Below, piece by piece: positions 7,305 to 13,533 of a stretch of DNA of 13,533 bases. Made by a program: the position numbers and the translations under genes. Each line of letters starts with the position of its first letter. Position 1 is the first letter of the stretch. The stretch comes from Bacteroidota bacterium (lineage in GTDB: Bacteria; Bacteroidota; Bacteroidia; NORP154). The notes below the pieces were generated by a model. It was not told the DNA's origin. It searched no databases and was given only the letters and a program-made list of their open reading frames with translations. The DNA lies in assembly GCA_002401055.1 (NCBI GenBank), contig NVRZ01000058.1:1-13533 (forward strand), read 5' to 3'.

Positions 7305-8156
7305 ATGGGTTGGTTTACAAGAATTAAAAGCGGAATAAGTACCTCCACCAAGGACAAAAAAGAAACACCAGAAGGCCTTTGGTTCAAGTGCCCTAAGTGT
7401 AATGAACTCACCCCATCAGAGGATCACGCAAAAAACCTATACGTCTGTTCATGTGGATATCACCAAAGAATTGGCTCAAAAGATTATTTCAAGATTTTAT
7501 TTGATAATGGAAAGACCAACTCTTTCAAGGTGATCAATCACAACATTTCGCCTGTTGATCCACTGAAATTTCAAGACACAAAAAAGTATACTGATAGAAT
7601 AAAGGACTCACAAGAAAAAACTGGTCTTAAGGATGCGATTGCAACTGCCTATGGGACTATTAACAAACAAGATATTGTTATCGCGTGTATGGATTTCACC
7701 TTCATCGGTGGCTCAATGGGTTCCGTGGTCGGGGAAAAAATATCATTGGCGATTGATCATTGCCTGAAAACAAATACGCCACTTTTAATTATTTCTAAAT
7801 TGGGAGGAGCAAGAATGATGGAAGCAGCCTTCTCACTCATGCAGATGGCCAAAACTTCGGCTAAGCTTACGCTACTGGCTAAGAAAAAGATTCCTTATAT
7901 CTCCTTACTAACTGATCCTACAACTGGTGGTGTAACCGCCTCCTATGCAATGTTGGGTGATATCAATATGGCAGAACCCAATGCATTAATTGGATTTGCA
8001 GGGCCACGCATTGTGAAGGAAACAATTGGAAAAGAACTCCCTGAAGGATTTCAAACTTCTGAGTTCGTGCTTGAACATGGCTTTTTGGATATGATTGTGT
8101 CAAGAAGCGAACTAAAGGAGAAAATATCTCTTCTTATTAAAATGTTCAATAATTAG
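7305..8156 (+). CDS. accD: Acetyl-CoA carboxylase carboxyltransferase subunit beta
   Basis: AccD, paired with AccA, forms the carboxyltransferase that moves CO2 from carboxybiotin (on AccB) to acetyl-CoA, making malonyl-CoA, the first committed step of fatty-acid synthesis. The 283-residue product has the typical N-terminus [11 protein letters not shown] and a zinc ribbon with C29, C32, C48 and C50. The crotonase-fold core follows, with [33 protein letters not shown], the [17 protein letters not shown] glycine loop and [16 protein letters not shown]. The second knuckle is CSCG, two cysteines separated by one residue, where the canonical zinc ribbon has CxxC. The ATG at 7305 matches the family N-terminus. 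accA is not in this window, as in many genomes where the two are unlinked. The gene is followed after 72 bases by rpsO, which has its own promoter. Confidence 0.96.
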   Translation: MGWFTRIKSGISTSTKDKKETPEGLWFKCPKCNELTPSEDHAKNLYVCSCGYHQRIGSKDYFKILFDNGKTNSFKVINHNISPVDPLKFQDTKKYTDRIKDSQEKTGLKDAIATAYGTINKQDIVIACMDFTFIGGSMGSVVGEKISLAIDHCLKTNTPLLIISKLGGARMMEAAFSLMQMAKTSAKLTLLAKKKIPYISLLTDPTTGGVTASYAMLGDINMAEPNALIGFAGPRIVKETIGKELPEGFQTSEFVLEHGFLDMIVSRSELKEKISLLIKMFNN

Positions 8157-8164
8157 CCATTTGA

Positions 8165-8194
8165 TTGATTCTTCAAAAGAATTACCTACCTTTG
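8165..8194 (+). promoter_or_regulatory. Promoter of rpsO (-33 TTG, -7 TAccTTTG)
   Basis: TTG at 8165-8167 and TACCTTTG at 8187-8194 are separated by 19 bases, which fits the Bacteroidota -33/-7 arrangement. This is the most complete promoter in the window. It starts 9 bases after the accD stop and would give a leader of about 30 bases. The -7 octamer is identical to that of porT. Confidence 0.7.
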
Positions 8195-8228
8195 CACTCT
8201 GTAAAAATCAAGAAAGAGGTAACTAAAT

Positions 8229-8498
8229 ATGTATTTGACGACGGAATATAAAAAAGAAATCTTTAAACAACACAACAAATCAGATACCGATACCGGATCA
8301 TCTGAAGGCCAAATTGCCTTGTTTACTAAAAGGATTGAACATCTGACAGGGCATCTCAAAAACAATAAAAAAGATGTGGCCACACAACGATCTCTTGTCC
8401 TTCTTGTAGGTAAAAGAAGACGACAATTAAACTACCTTAAAGATACAGATATTGTAAGGTATAGAGAGATCATCAAGAAGCTTAAGATCAGGAAGTAA
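8229..8498 (+). CDS. rpsO: Small ribosomal subunit protein S15
   Basis: S15 is a primary binder of 16S rRNA in the 30S platform and forms an intersubunit bridge. The 89-residue, four-helix protein is full length. It shows the family's conserved DTGSSEGQIALFTKRIEHLTGHL (residues 20-42) with the rRNA-contacting threonine, glycine and glutamine, followed by KKDVATQRSLVLLVGKRRRQLNYL and the basic tail IIKKLKIRK. The ATG at 8229 is preceded by AGAGG at 8214-8218, a weak ribosome site about 10 bases upstream. It has its own promoter and is followed after 103 bases by pnp, the same order as in E. coli and many other bacteria. No terminator hairpin is visible between them, so readthrough into pnp is likely. 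In E. coli S15 represses its own translation through a leader pseudoknot; I cannot identify an equivalent here. Confidence 0.97.
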   Translation: MYLTTEYKKEIFKQHNKSDTDTGSSEGQIALFTKRIEHLTGHLKNNKKDVATQRSLVLLVGKRRRQLNYLKDTDIVRYREIIKKLKIRK

Positions 8499-8601
8499 TT
8501 AATATTTCCCCAATCTCGAGTATCCGTATCCTATTCTATTTCCTGCCTTTAAAAAAATTTAACAAACCCAATATTGGAAAATTATTATTAAATAAAACAA
8601 T

Positions 8602-10806
8602 ATGTCAATAACACCAATAACGCAATCATTTGAATTGCAAAATGGAAGAAAAGTAACTATCGAAACTGGTAAGCTAGCCAAGCAGGCAGATGGATCGGTA
8701 ATCGTTAGAGAAGGTAACGCAATGTTACTAGCAACTGTGGTCTCACGAAAAGAGCCAGCTGTTGGAATAGATTATCTGCCACTATCGGTAGATTACAGAG
8801 AAAATTATGCTGGAAATGGTAAGTTTCCAGGCGGCTTCTTTAAAAGAGAGGCTAGACCATCGGAGCATGAAATATTAAATTCAAGACTTATAGACAGACC
8901 TATCAGACCTTTGTTTCCAAGTGATTATCACTCTGAAATTCAGTTGTTCGTTACGTTGATCTCAGCCGATAAAGAGGTTGCTCCTGATTCAATGGCTTGT
9001 CTTGCTGCTTCTGCAGCACTGTGCGTTTCGGATATTCCATTTAACGGACCAGTATCAGAAGTAAAAGTGGCAAGAATTGATGGCAAATTCGTTATCAACC
9101 CATTAATGGAAGAAGTAGAATCTGCAGACCTCGTATTGGTTGTTGCAGCTACATTGGAAAACATAATGATGGTTGAAGGCGAAATGAGCGAAGTTTCTGA
9201 GCAGGATATGCTTGAAGCCATAAAAATTGCACATGAATCTATTAAGATTGAGTGTCAGGCGATTCTAGATTTAGCTGCGCAAGTGGAGAAATCAAAGACC
9301 AAGCGTGAGTACAATCACGAAACAAATGACGATGACTTAAGAGAGCAAGTTAAAACTGCATGCTACGACAAATGCTACGCAGCAGCCAAGGAAGGAAATG
9401 CCAACAGACATGAAAGATCAGCAGCGTTCTCGGCAATTAGAGATGAGTTTCTAGAATCATTATCTGATGAAGATCGCGATTCAAAGACAGGCTTGGCAAA
9501 AAAGTATTTCCACGATGTTGAAATGGATGCAATCCGAAACATGGTTCTTGCTGAAAAATCAAGATTGGACGGAAGAAAACTGGATGAGGTCAGGCCAATT
9601 TGGTCGGAGGTAGATTACCTTCCAGGTGCTCATGGATCAGCTATCTTTACAAGAGGAGAAACACAATCACTGACAACTATTACGCTTGGAACAAAGATGG
9701 ACGAGCAGAAAATTGATGGTGCTGTATTCTCAGGAAAATCAAAATTCATTCTTCATTACAACTTCCCTCCATTTTCAACGGGAGAGGCGAAGTTTAAAGG
9801 CGGTACTAGCAGAAGAGAAGTAGGACACGGTAATCTCGCTTTAAGGGCGTTGAAACCAGTTCTCCCAGTTGATGGAGAACAACCGTATACAATTAGGGTT
9901 GTATCGGATATTCTGGAATCAAACGGTTCTTCTTCAATGGCGACAGTTTGTGCTGGAACCCTTGCACTTATGGATGCAGGAATTAAGATTAAAAAACCTG
10001 TTTCAGGTATAGCGATGGGTTTAATTACTGACGGTAAAGATTTTGCCGTATTGTCTGATATCTTAGGAGACGAAGATCACCTAGGTGATATGGACTTTAA
10101 AGTAACAGGTACAGTGGATGGTATAACCGCTTGCCAGATGGACATCAAAGTTGATGGACTTCCTTATGAAGTTCTTGAACAAGCACTTGAGCAGGCAAAA
10201 GCGGGCAGATTGCACATCCTTAATGAGATGAGTAAGACACTGGCAGAACCTAATGCTGACTTGAAACCACACGCTCCACGAATCGTACAGCTTATTATTG
10301 ATAAGGAATTTATTGGTGCGGTAATCGGGCCTGGTGGAAAGATTATTCAGGAAATGCAGGAAACGACAGGAGCAACGATTGTTATTGAGGAAGTAGACGG
10401 TAAGGGTATCATTGATATCGTTTCTGAAAACAAAGAATCAATTGATGCGGCGGTTGAAAGAATTAAGGGCATAACTGCGACACCTGAAGTAGGTACTGAG
10501 TATATGTCTAAGGTCAAGTCAATTATGCCTTATGGTGCGTTTGTTGAAATCATGCCTGGCAAAGAAGGACTTTTACATATCTCAGAAATTGAATGGGCAA
10601 GAATTGAAAAAGTAGAAGATGTCCTTAAGGAAGGAGATATGATAAAGGTTAAACTTATCGCGATTGACGAAAGATCGGGCAAGTTTAAATTGTCAAGAAA
10701 GGTTCTATTGCCTAAGCCTGAAGAGCAAAAAGCAGAGACAAGTTCAGAGACAAGTTCAGAACCGAGTTCAGAACCAAGTGCTGAGCAAAGCGCAGAGCAA
10801 AACTAA
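8602..10806 (+). CDS. pnp: Polyribonucleotide nucleotidyltransferase (PNPase)
   Basis: PNPase is a trimeric 3'-5' phosphorolytic exoribonuclease that degrades mRNA to nucleoside diphosphates. The 734-residue protein has the full order: a first RNase PH domain (about 10-145, with the [19 protein letters not shown] loop), an alpha-helical linker (about 240-315), and a second, catalytic RNase PH domain (about 320-540). A KH domain (about 555-620, with [12 protein letters not shown]) and an S1 domain (about 628-700, with [11 protein letters not shown]) follow. Catalytic residues in [12 protein letters not shown] correspond to D492, D498 and K500, matching E. coli D486, D492 and K494. The C-terminal tail from about 705 is acidic, serine- and glutamate-rich, and built from 12-base repeats. 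ATG 8602 gives the family start. The 103-base gap before it contains a 10-base palindrome CCAATATTGG (8568-8577) but no clear promoter, so transcription with rpsO is likely. Confidence 0.98.
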   Translation: MSITPITQSFELQNGRKVTIETGKLAKQADGSVIVREGNAMLLATVVSRKEPAVGIDYLPLSVDYRENYAGNGKFPGGFFKREARPSEHEILNSRLIDRPIRPLFPSDYHSEIQLFVTLISADKEVAPDSMACLAASAALCVSDIPFNGPVSEVKVARIDGKFVINPLMEEVESADLVLVVAATLENIMMVEGEMSEVSEQDMLEAIKIAHESIKIECQAILDLAAQVEKSKTKREYNHETNDDDLREQVKTACYDKCYAAAKEGNANRHERSAAFSAIRDEFLESLSDEDRDSKTGLAKKYFHDVEMDAIRNMVLAEKSRLDGRKLDEVRPIWSEVDYLPGAHGSAIFTRGETQSLTTITLGTKMDEQKIDGAVFSGKSKFILHYNFPPFSTGEAKFKGGTSRREVGHGNLALRALKPVLPVDGEQPYTIRVVSDILESNGSSSMATVCAGTLALMDAGIKIKKPVSGIAMGLITDGKDFAVLSDILGDEDHLGDMDFKVTGTVDGITACQMDIKVDGLPYEVLEQALEQAKAGRLHILNEMSKTLAEPNADLKPHAPRIVQLIIDKEFIGAVIGPGGKIIQEMQETTGATIVIEEVDGKGIIDIVSENKESIDAAVERIKGITATPEVGTEYMSKVKSIMPYGAFVEIMPGKEGLLHISEIEWARIEKVEDVLKEGDMIKVKLIAIDERSGKFKLSRKVLLPKPEEQKAETSSETSSEPSSEPSAEQSAEQN
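10729..10800 (+). repeat. Six tandem 12-base units encoding the PNPase tail
   Basis: Six consecutive in-frame 12-base units, AAAGCAGAGACA, AGTTCAGAGACA, AGTTCAGAACCG, AGTTCAGAACCA, AGTGCTGAGCAA and AGCGCAGAGCAA, encode [20 protein letters not shown] and SAEQ. Units two to four differ at only one to three positions. The array follows the S1 domain and stops just before the final Asn codon and stop. Unit size is a multiple of three, so gain or loss of units would keep the frame. Confidence 0.8.
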
Positions 10807-10816
10807 GTTAGCTTTT

Positions 10817-10833
10817 AAGGCAACCTTGGCCTT
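10817..10833 (+). terminator. Weak terminator-like hairpin after pnp
   Basis: AAGGC (10817-10821) pairs with GCCTT (10829-10833) across a 7-base loop, 11 bases after the pnp stop, and is followed by TCATTTCTC rather than a clean T-run. Five pairs is marginal. The remaining bases up to the sigma gene at 10963 contain no TAnnTTTG match that I can find; the promoter of that gene is therefore not identified. Confidence 0.28.
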
Positions 10834-10962
10834 TCATTTCTCGTATTACCTGTAAGGAAATACTTGTGTTTTCGGTGTGTTCATAGGCAATGCAAAATAA
10901 CTGTAACATAGTTGACGTGTTTTGCGTTTAAAGTGCACAATTTCTAAACAAATAAATTAGAT

Positions 10963-11832
10963 ATGCGCCAGTTAAAAATAGTTAAACAGCTCACGAATAG
11001 AGAAACTCCTTCTCTTGATAAGTATTTGCAGGATATCAGCAAAGTACAACTCATTACTGCTGAAGAAGAGGTTGAGTTAGCCAAGAAAATTCATGAAGGT
11101 GATAAAGAAGCACTTCACAAATTGACCAGTGCAAACTTGCGTTTTGTGGTTTCTGTTGCTAAGCAATACCAAAATCAAGGATTAACACTTCCCGACCTTA
11201 TTAATGAAGGAAATCTTGGATTGATAAAAGCAGCACAACGCTTTGACGAAACCAGGGGGTTTAAATTTATATCGTACGCGGTATGGTGGATACGACAATC
11301 AATTTTACAGGCACTCGCTGAACAGTCGCGTGTTGTAAGACTTCCGCTGAACAAAATTGGATCTATTCAAAAGATCAAAAAAGCATTCTCCAAACTAGAA
11401 CAGGAATACGAAAGAGAGCCTTCCGTTGATGAACTGGCTGAAAACCTGGACCTTTCAGAAAAGGATGTAAAGGAGTCTATTAAGAATGCAGGAAGGCACG
11501 TATCAATGGATGCACCTATTTCCAATGATAACGACAGCACTGCTAATATGTACGATCTGCTGCATAATGATGATAATCCAAAGCCAGATTCAGGCCTGAT
11601 CAATGAGTCATTGAGAAATGAAATATTCAGAGCCTTGTCTACGCTAACTCAACGTGAAGCAGAAGTAGTTCAATGTTTTTTCGGTCTTAATCATCACCTT
11701 CCAATGACACTGGAAGAGATTGGTGAGAAGTTCGACCTTACCAGAGAGAGAGTGAGGCAGATCAAGGAAAAAGCAATTAGAAGATTAAAGCAAACTTCTA
11801 AAAGCAAGCTTCTAAAGTCTTACTTGGGATAG
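10963..11832 (+). CDS. rpoD: Primary RNA polymerase sigma factor (RpoD/SigA, short Bacteroidota form)
   Basis: This is the housekeeping sigma-70 that directs core RNA polymerase to TTTG/TAnnTTTG promoters. The 289-residue protein starts almost at region 1.2 (about 17-50) and lacks region 1.1 and the large non-conserved insert, as is usual in Bacteroidota. Region 2 (about 55-125) carries the core-binding [18 protein letters not shown] and the melting/-10-binding segment [19 protein letters not shown], followed by RLPLNK. Region 3 spans about 130-200. Region 4 (about 218-285) contains the helix-turn-helix [20 protein letters not shown], which reads the -33 element. The ATG at 10963 begins MRQLKI, the family N-terminus. 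It lies 156 bases after pnp, and rpe follows with its own candidate promoter. A non-primary group 2 sigma factor is the only alternative; the near-perfect regions 2.4 and 4.2 favour the primary factor. Confidence 0.96.
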   Translation: MRQLKIVKQLTNRETPSLDKYLQDISKVQLITAEEEVELAKKIHEGDKEALHKLTSANLRFVVSVAKQYQNQGLTLPDLINEGNLGLIKAAQRFDETRGFKFISYAVWWIRQSILQALAEQSRVVRLPLNKIGSIQKIKKAFSKLEQEYEREPSVDELAENLDLSEKDVKESIKNAGRHVSMDAPISNDNDSTANMYDLLHNDDNPKPDSGLINESLRNEIFRALSTLTQREAEVVQCFFGLNHHLPMTLEEIGEKFDLTRERVRQIKEKAIRRLKQTSKSKLLKSYLG

Positions 11833-11864
11833 ATTCAACACTCTAGTTTCACGGTTTTAATCTT

Positions 11865-11872
11865 TACTTTTG
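11865..11872 (+). promoter_or_regulatory. Candidate -7 promoter element of rpe
   Basis: TACTTTTG matches TAnnTTTG, 25 bases before the rpe ATG in the 65-base gap after the sigma gene. No convincing TTG is present 19-21 bases upstream; TTTC at 11847-11850 is the nearest, at a short spacing. Confidence 0.48.
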
Positions 11873-11897
11873 CAGTTACGTTTTAAGATATACTGCT

Positions 11898-12563
11898 ATG
11901 AGCCACCTTATTGCACCATCCTTATTAGCCGCTGACTTTGCCAATTTACAGAGAGATGTAGAGATGATCAACTCCTCTGAGGCAGATTGGTTTCATGTGG
12001 ACGTAATGGACGGGGTATTCGTTCCAAATATTTCCTTTGGATTTCCTTCGGTTGCTGCTGTAGCCAAACATGCTAAAAAACCATTGGATGTTCATTTAAT
12101 GATTGTTAACCCCGATCAGTACATCGATAAATATGCTGAATTAGGTGTGTTGAACCTAACGGTTCACAGCGAGGCTTGTACGCATCTACACAGAACCATT
12201 CAGGCCATTCATGGTGCTGGTATGGAAGCAGGAGTAGCGTTGAACCCACATACAAACATCAACGTTCTAGATGATATAATTAATGATCTTGATCTTGTAT
12301 GCATTATGTCGGTGAACCCTGGCTTCGGAGGACAAAAATTCATAGAGAACACATATGCTAAAGTCAGGGCCCTCAAAGTCCTAATTTCAGAGCATGGATC
12401 GAACGCTAAGATAGAAATCGATGGCGGTGTTGGATTGGGTAACGCACAGGACTTATTGGCTGCTGGTGCTGATGTTCTGGTAGCGGGAAGTGCAATATTC
12501 GGAACAGATGATCCTGTACAAACAGCTAGAGAAATGAAAGCTGTTTCCTTTGTAGAGGCCTAA
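11898..12563 (+). CDS. rpe: Ribulose-phosphate 3-epimerase
   Basis: This cytoplasmic TIM-barrel metalloenzyme interconverts D-ribulose 5-phosphate and D-xylulose 5-phosphate in the non-oxidative pentose phosphate pathway. The 221-residue product has the family length and all the landmarks: APSLLAADF at 6-14, HVDVMDG at 33-39 and DVHLMI at 64-69. MSVNPGFGGQKF (137-148) is the phosphate-loop region, and EIDGGV is at 173-178. The metal ligands and acid/base residues expected from the family are present as H33, D35, H66 and D175. The ATG at 11898 places the APSLL strand at the normal position. The gene is 65 bases after rpoD and ends one base before the convergent dehydrogenase gene. Confidence 0.97.
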   Translation: MSHLIAPSLLAADFANLQRDVEMINSSEADWFHVDVMDGVFVPNISFGFPSVAAVAKHAKKPLDVHLMIVNPDQYIDKYAELGVLNLTVHSEACTHLHRTIQAIHGAGMEAGVALNPHTNINVLDDIINDLDLVCIMSVNPGFGGQKFIENTYAKVRALKVLISEHGSNAKIEIDGGVGLGNAQDLLAAGADVLVAGSAIFGTDDPVQTAREMKAVSFVEA

Positions 12564-12564
12564 A

Positions 12565-13533
12565 CTAAGCGACGTAGTCGCGTAGATACTGATAGTTTTC
12601 TCCTAACTCACCATCTTTGGCAATTGTTGCCCTTTGTATAACACCATCTTGATCAGGTCCTAAAAGGTGTGGAATAACATCCTTTACCAGATCATTTCCG
12701 TATCCTTCTGAAGAATCCCTGGGCAATTCACAAGGTAAATTATCAACGGCCATAATGGTCACAGAACTTTTCAAAAATGGTTCTGTTTCTTGACCAGTAG
12801 CTCGGTCGAATCCGTAAAATGGTTCATCAATTGTCGAGGCTGTAAGCGTAGTAGGTACAGAGCCATCTATATCACAACTTATATCCGCGATAACTTCGAT
12901 TTTAAATGATTCCTCTGTGACCGCTGACTTCTCAAATAATCTCGGTGCCTTTGGATCCCAAAAGTGACAGGCAATAAAAATGTCACTCACCCTCGCGTAA
13001 GGTTCAAATGCTGAAGTATATTCACTTGGGTTTTCAAAGAAGTGCTGCTCTTCATGCTCTGTACCATCATTTGCCTTATTATAGTCCATGACTCCAAGTT
13101 GACAATAAACGGCATGATCAAAATCCTTTTGTAAATAATCCTCTTTGGAAACCTGCAGCACACCAAGCGCTTCCATTGATTCTTTCGCTCCTCCCCCTAC
13201 TCTTCCTTCTCCAGTAAGCACAATTTTAATACTTGGAATAGAAAGGTCTTCGAGGATGCGGTCCAACTCCGCTCTGTCTTCACATTTATGAGCTGGTTTA
13301 AGTTCATATGCACCCATCCGCTCACCATAAGCTCTCATAGCATTATAAGCACCAACTATCCCGGCAAACCGACCAAAGCCGATTATTCTCAAACCATTGG
13401 ACTTAGTAAGACATTCGTAATCTATAAGCTGTATACGCTTCTTTAGAATTTCTTGCAGCAGTTCTTTGTTGTAAGGTTGCTCTTTGATGGTATGAGAAAA
13501 GAAGAAATACTTTTTATCTGGTATCAGGTCTGG
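12565..13533 (-). CDS. Saccharopine dehydrogenase (LYS1)/alanine dehydrogenase-like oxidoreductase, 5'-truncated by window edge
   Basis: This NAD(P)-dependent dehydrogenase resembles eukaryotic LYS1 (saccharopine dehydrogenase, L-lysine forming) within the alanine dehydrogenase/transhydrogenase N-terminal fold. The frame is open to the right edge: 47 further residues precede the first in-frame start-like codon (TTG at 13390-13392), including FFFSHTIKEQPYN, so that codon is not the true start. The histidine in FSH aligns with the catalytic His of yeast LYS1 (FAHCYK). The matching lysine would lie outside the window. GRFAGIVGAYNAM follows, then the Rossmann loop TGEGRVGGGAKESM (about 13174-13215). 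Further C-terminal, DISCDIDGSVPTTL and VDNLPCELPRDSSEGYG resemble the LYS1 segments before its C-terminus. In all, 322 residues are visible of a family of about 370-400. The substrate cannot be assigned from sequence alone; saccharopine, or another opine-like amino acid, is possible. The stop codon is separated from the rpe stop by one base. Confidence 0.85.
   Translation of the reverse strand, partial: PDLIPDKKYFFFSHTIKEQPYNKELLQEILKKRIQLIDYECLTKSNGLRIIGFGRFAGIVGAYNAMRAYGERMGAYELKPAHKCEDRAELDRILEDLSIPSIKIVLTGEGRVGGGAKESMEALGVLQVSKEDYLQKDFDHAVYCQLGVMDYNKANDGTEHEEQHFFENPSEYTSAFEPYARVSDIFIACHFWDPKAPRLFEKSAVTEESFKIEVIADISCDIDGSVPTTLTASTIDEPFYGFDRATGQETEPFLKSSVTIMAVDNLPCELPRDSSEGYGNDLVKDVIPHLLGPDQDGVIQRATIAKDGELGENYQYLRDYVA

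Noticed and set aside
8568..8577. CCAATATTGG palindrome upstream of pnp as an operator
   Set aside because: Ten-base palindromes are expected many times by chance here, and no promoter element is associated with it.
10664..10855. 63-residue frame overlapping the pnp 3' end and running past it
   Set aside because: It is the +1 reading of the pnp repeat tail, with Gln/Val-rich repeats produced by the 12-base units; there is no start signal.
10912..10940. TTGACG as a -35 element for the sigma gene
   Set aside because: No TATAAT-like or TAnnTTTG partner lies at a proper distance downstream.
12569..12581. GCGAC-GTA-GTCGC hairpin at the rpe/dehydrogenase junction as a shared terminator
   Set aside because: The stem is only 5 pairs with a 3-base loop, it lies within the last codons of the dehydrogenase gene, and no convincing T-run follows on either strand.
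13390..13392. TTG as the start codon of the minus-strand dehydrogenase
   Set aside because: A further 47 family-like residues upstream, including the conserved FSH segment, show the gene runs off the right edge.
1..13533. A new defence, mobile or biosynthetic system
   Set aside because: All coding regions belong to recognisable core families; there are no transposase, integrase, phage or toxin-antitoxin genes, no direct-repeat arrays with spacers, and no unexplained gap longer than 160 bases.

Overview
The window looks like a core chromosomal segment from a member of the Bacteroidota. Several things point there: an AT-rich composition, start codons mostly without Shine-Dalgarno sequences, upstream TAnnTTTG elements (the Bacteroidota -7 promoter motif), a PorT-family type IX secretion protein, a lipoprotein of the TamA/BamA class, the long form of GAPDH, and a short primary sigma factor of 289 residues without region 1.1. 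A Cytophagia-like lineage is plausible because AccD keeps zinc-ribbon cysteines, but nothing here fixes the order or genus.

Layout, left to right. (1) The 3' part of a long-form glyceraldehyde-3-phosphate dehydrogenase gene runs in from the left edge. It is followed after 20 bases by menG/ubiE, the last methyltransferase of menaquinone synthesis. (2) An envelope block follows: porT (plus strand, TTG start), a SpoU/TrmH-type RNA 2'-O-methyltransferase (minus strand, convergent with porT), and a divergently transcribed Omp85-family lipoprotein, probably TamL (plus strand, TTG start). (3) A carbon-metabolism pair comes next: class I fructose-bisphosphate aldolase, then the carboxyltransferase beta subunit of acetyl-CoA carboxylase. 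(4) Then an information-processing run: rpsO, pnp and the primary sigma factor gene, followed by rpe of the pentose phosphate pathway. (5) At the right edge, convergent with rpe, lies most of a gene for an NAD-dependent saccharopine dehydrogenase/alanine dehydrogenase-like protein; its 5' end is outside the window.

The genes fit together as ordinary housekeeping: glycolysis/gluconeogenesis (GAPDH, aldolase), pentose phosphate flux (Rpe), fatty-acid initiation (AccD), respiratory quinone (MenG), outer-membrane biogenesis and protein secretion (TamL, PorT), and translation, RNA decay and transcription (RpsO, PNPase, sigma). TAnnTTTG elements stand just upstream of porT, tamL, fbaB, rpsO and rpe; the rpsO promoter is the most complete. 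No gap between genes exceeds 160 bases.

I found no mobile element, CRISPR array, tRNA or rRNA, prophage, defence system or obviously new multi-gene system. The points worth a second look are small: an altered CxC zinc-ribbon knuckle in AccD, a lysine-rich insert in TamL, a perfect 14-base palindrome between the porT -7 element and its TTG start, a hairpin between fbaB and accD, a repeat-built tail on PNPase, a possible NADP-type cofactor pocket in GAPDH, and a eukaryotic LYS1-like dehydrogenase.
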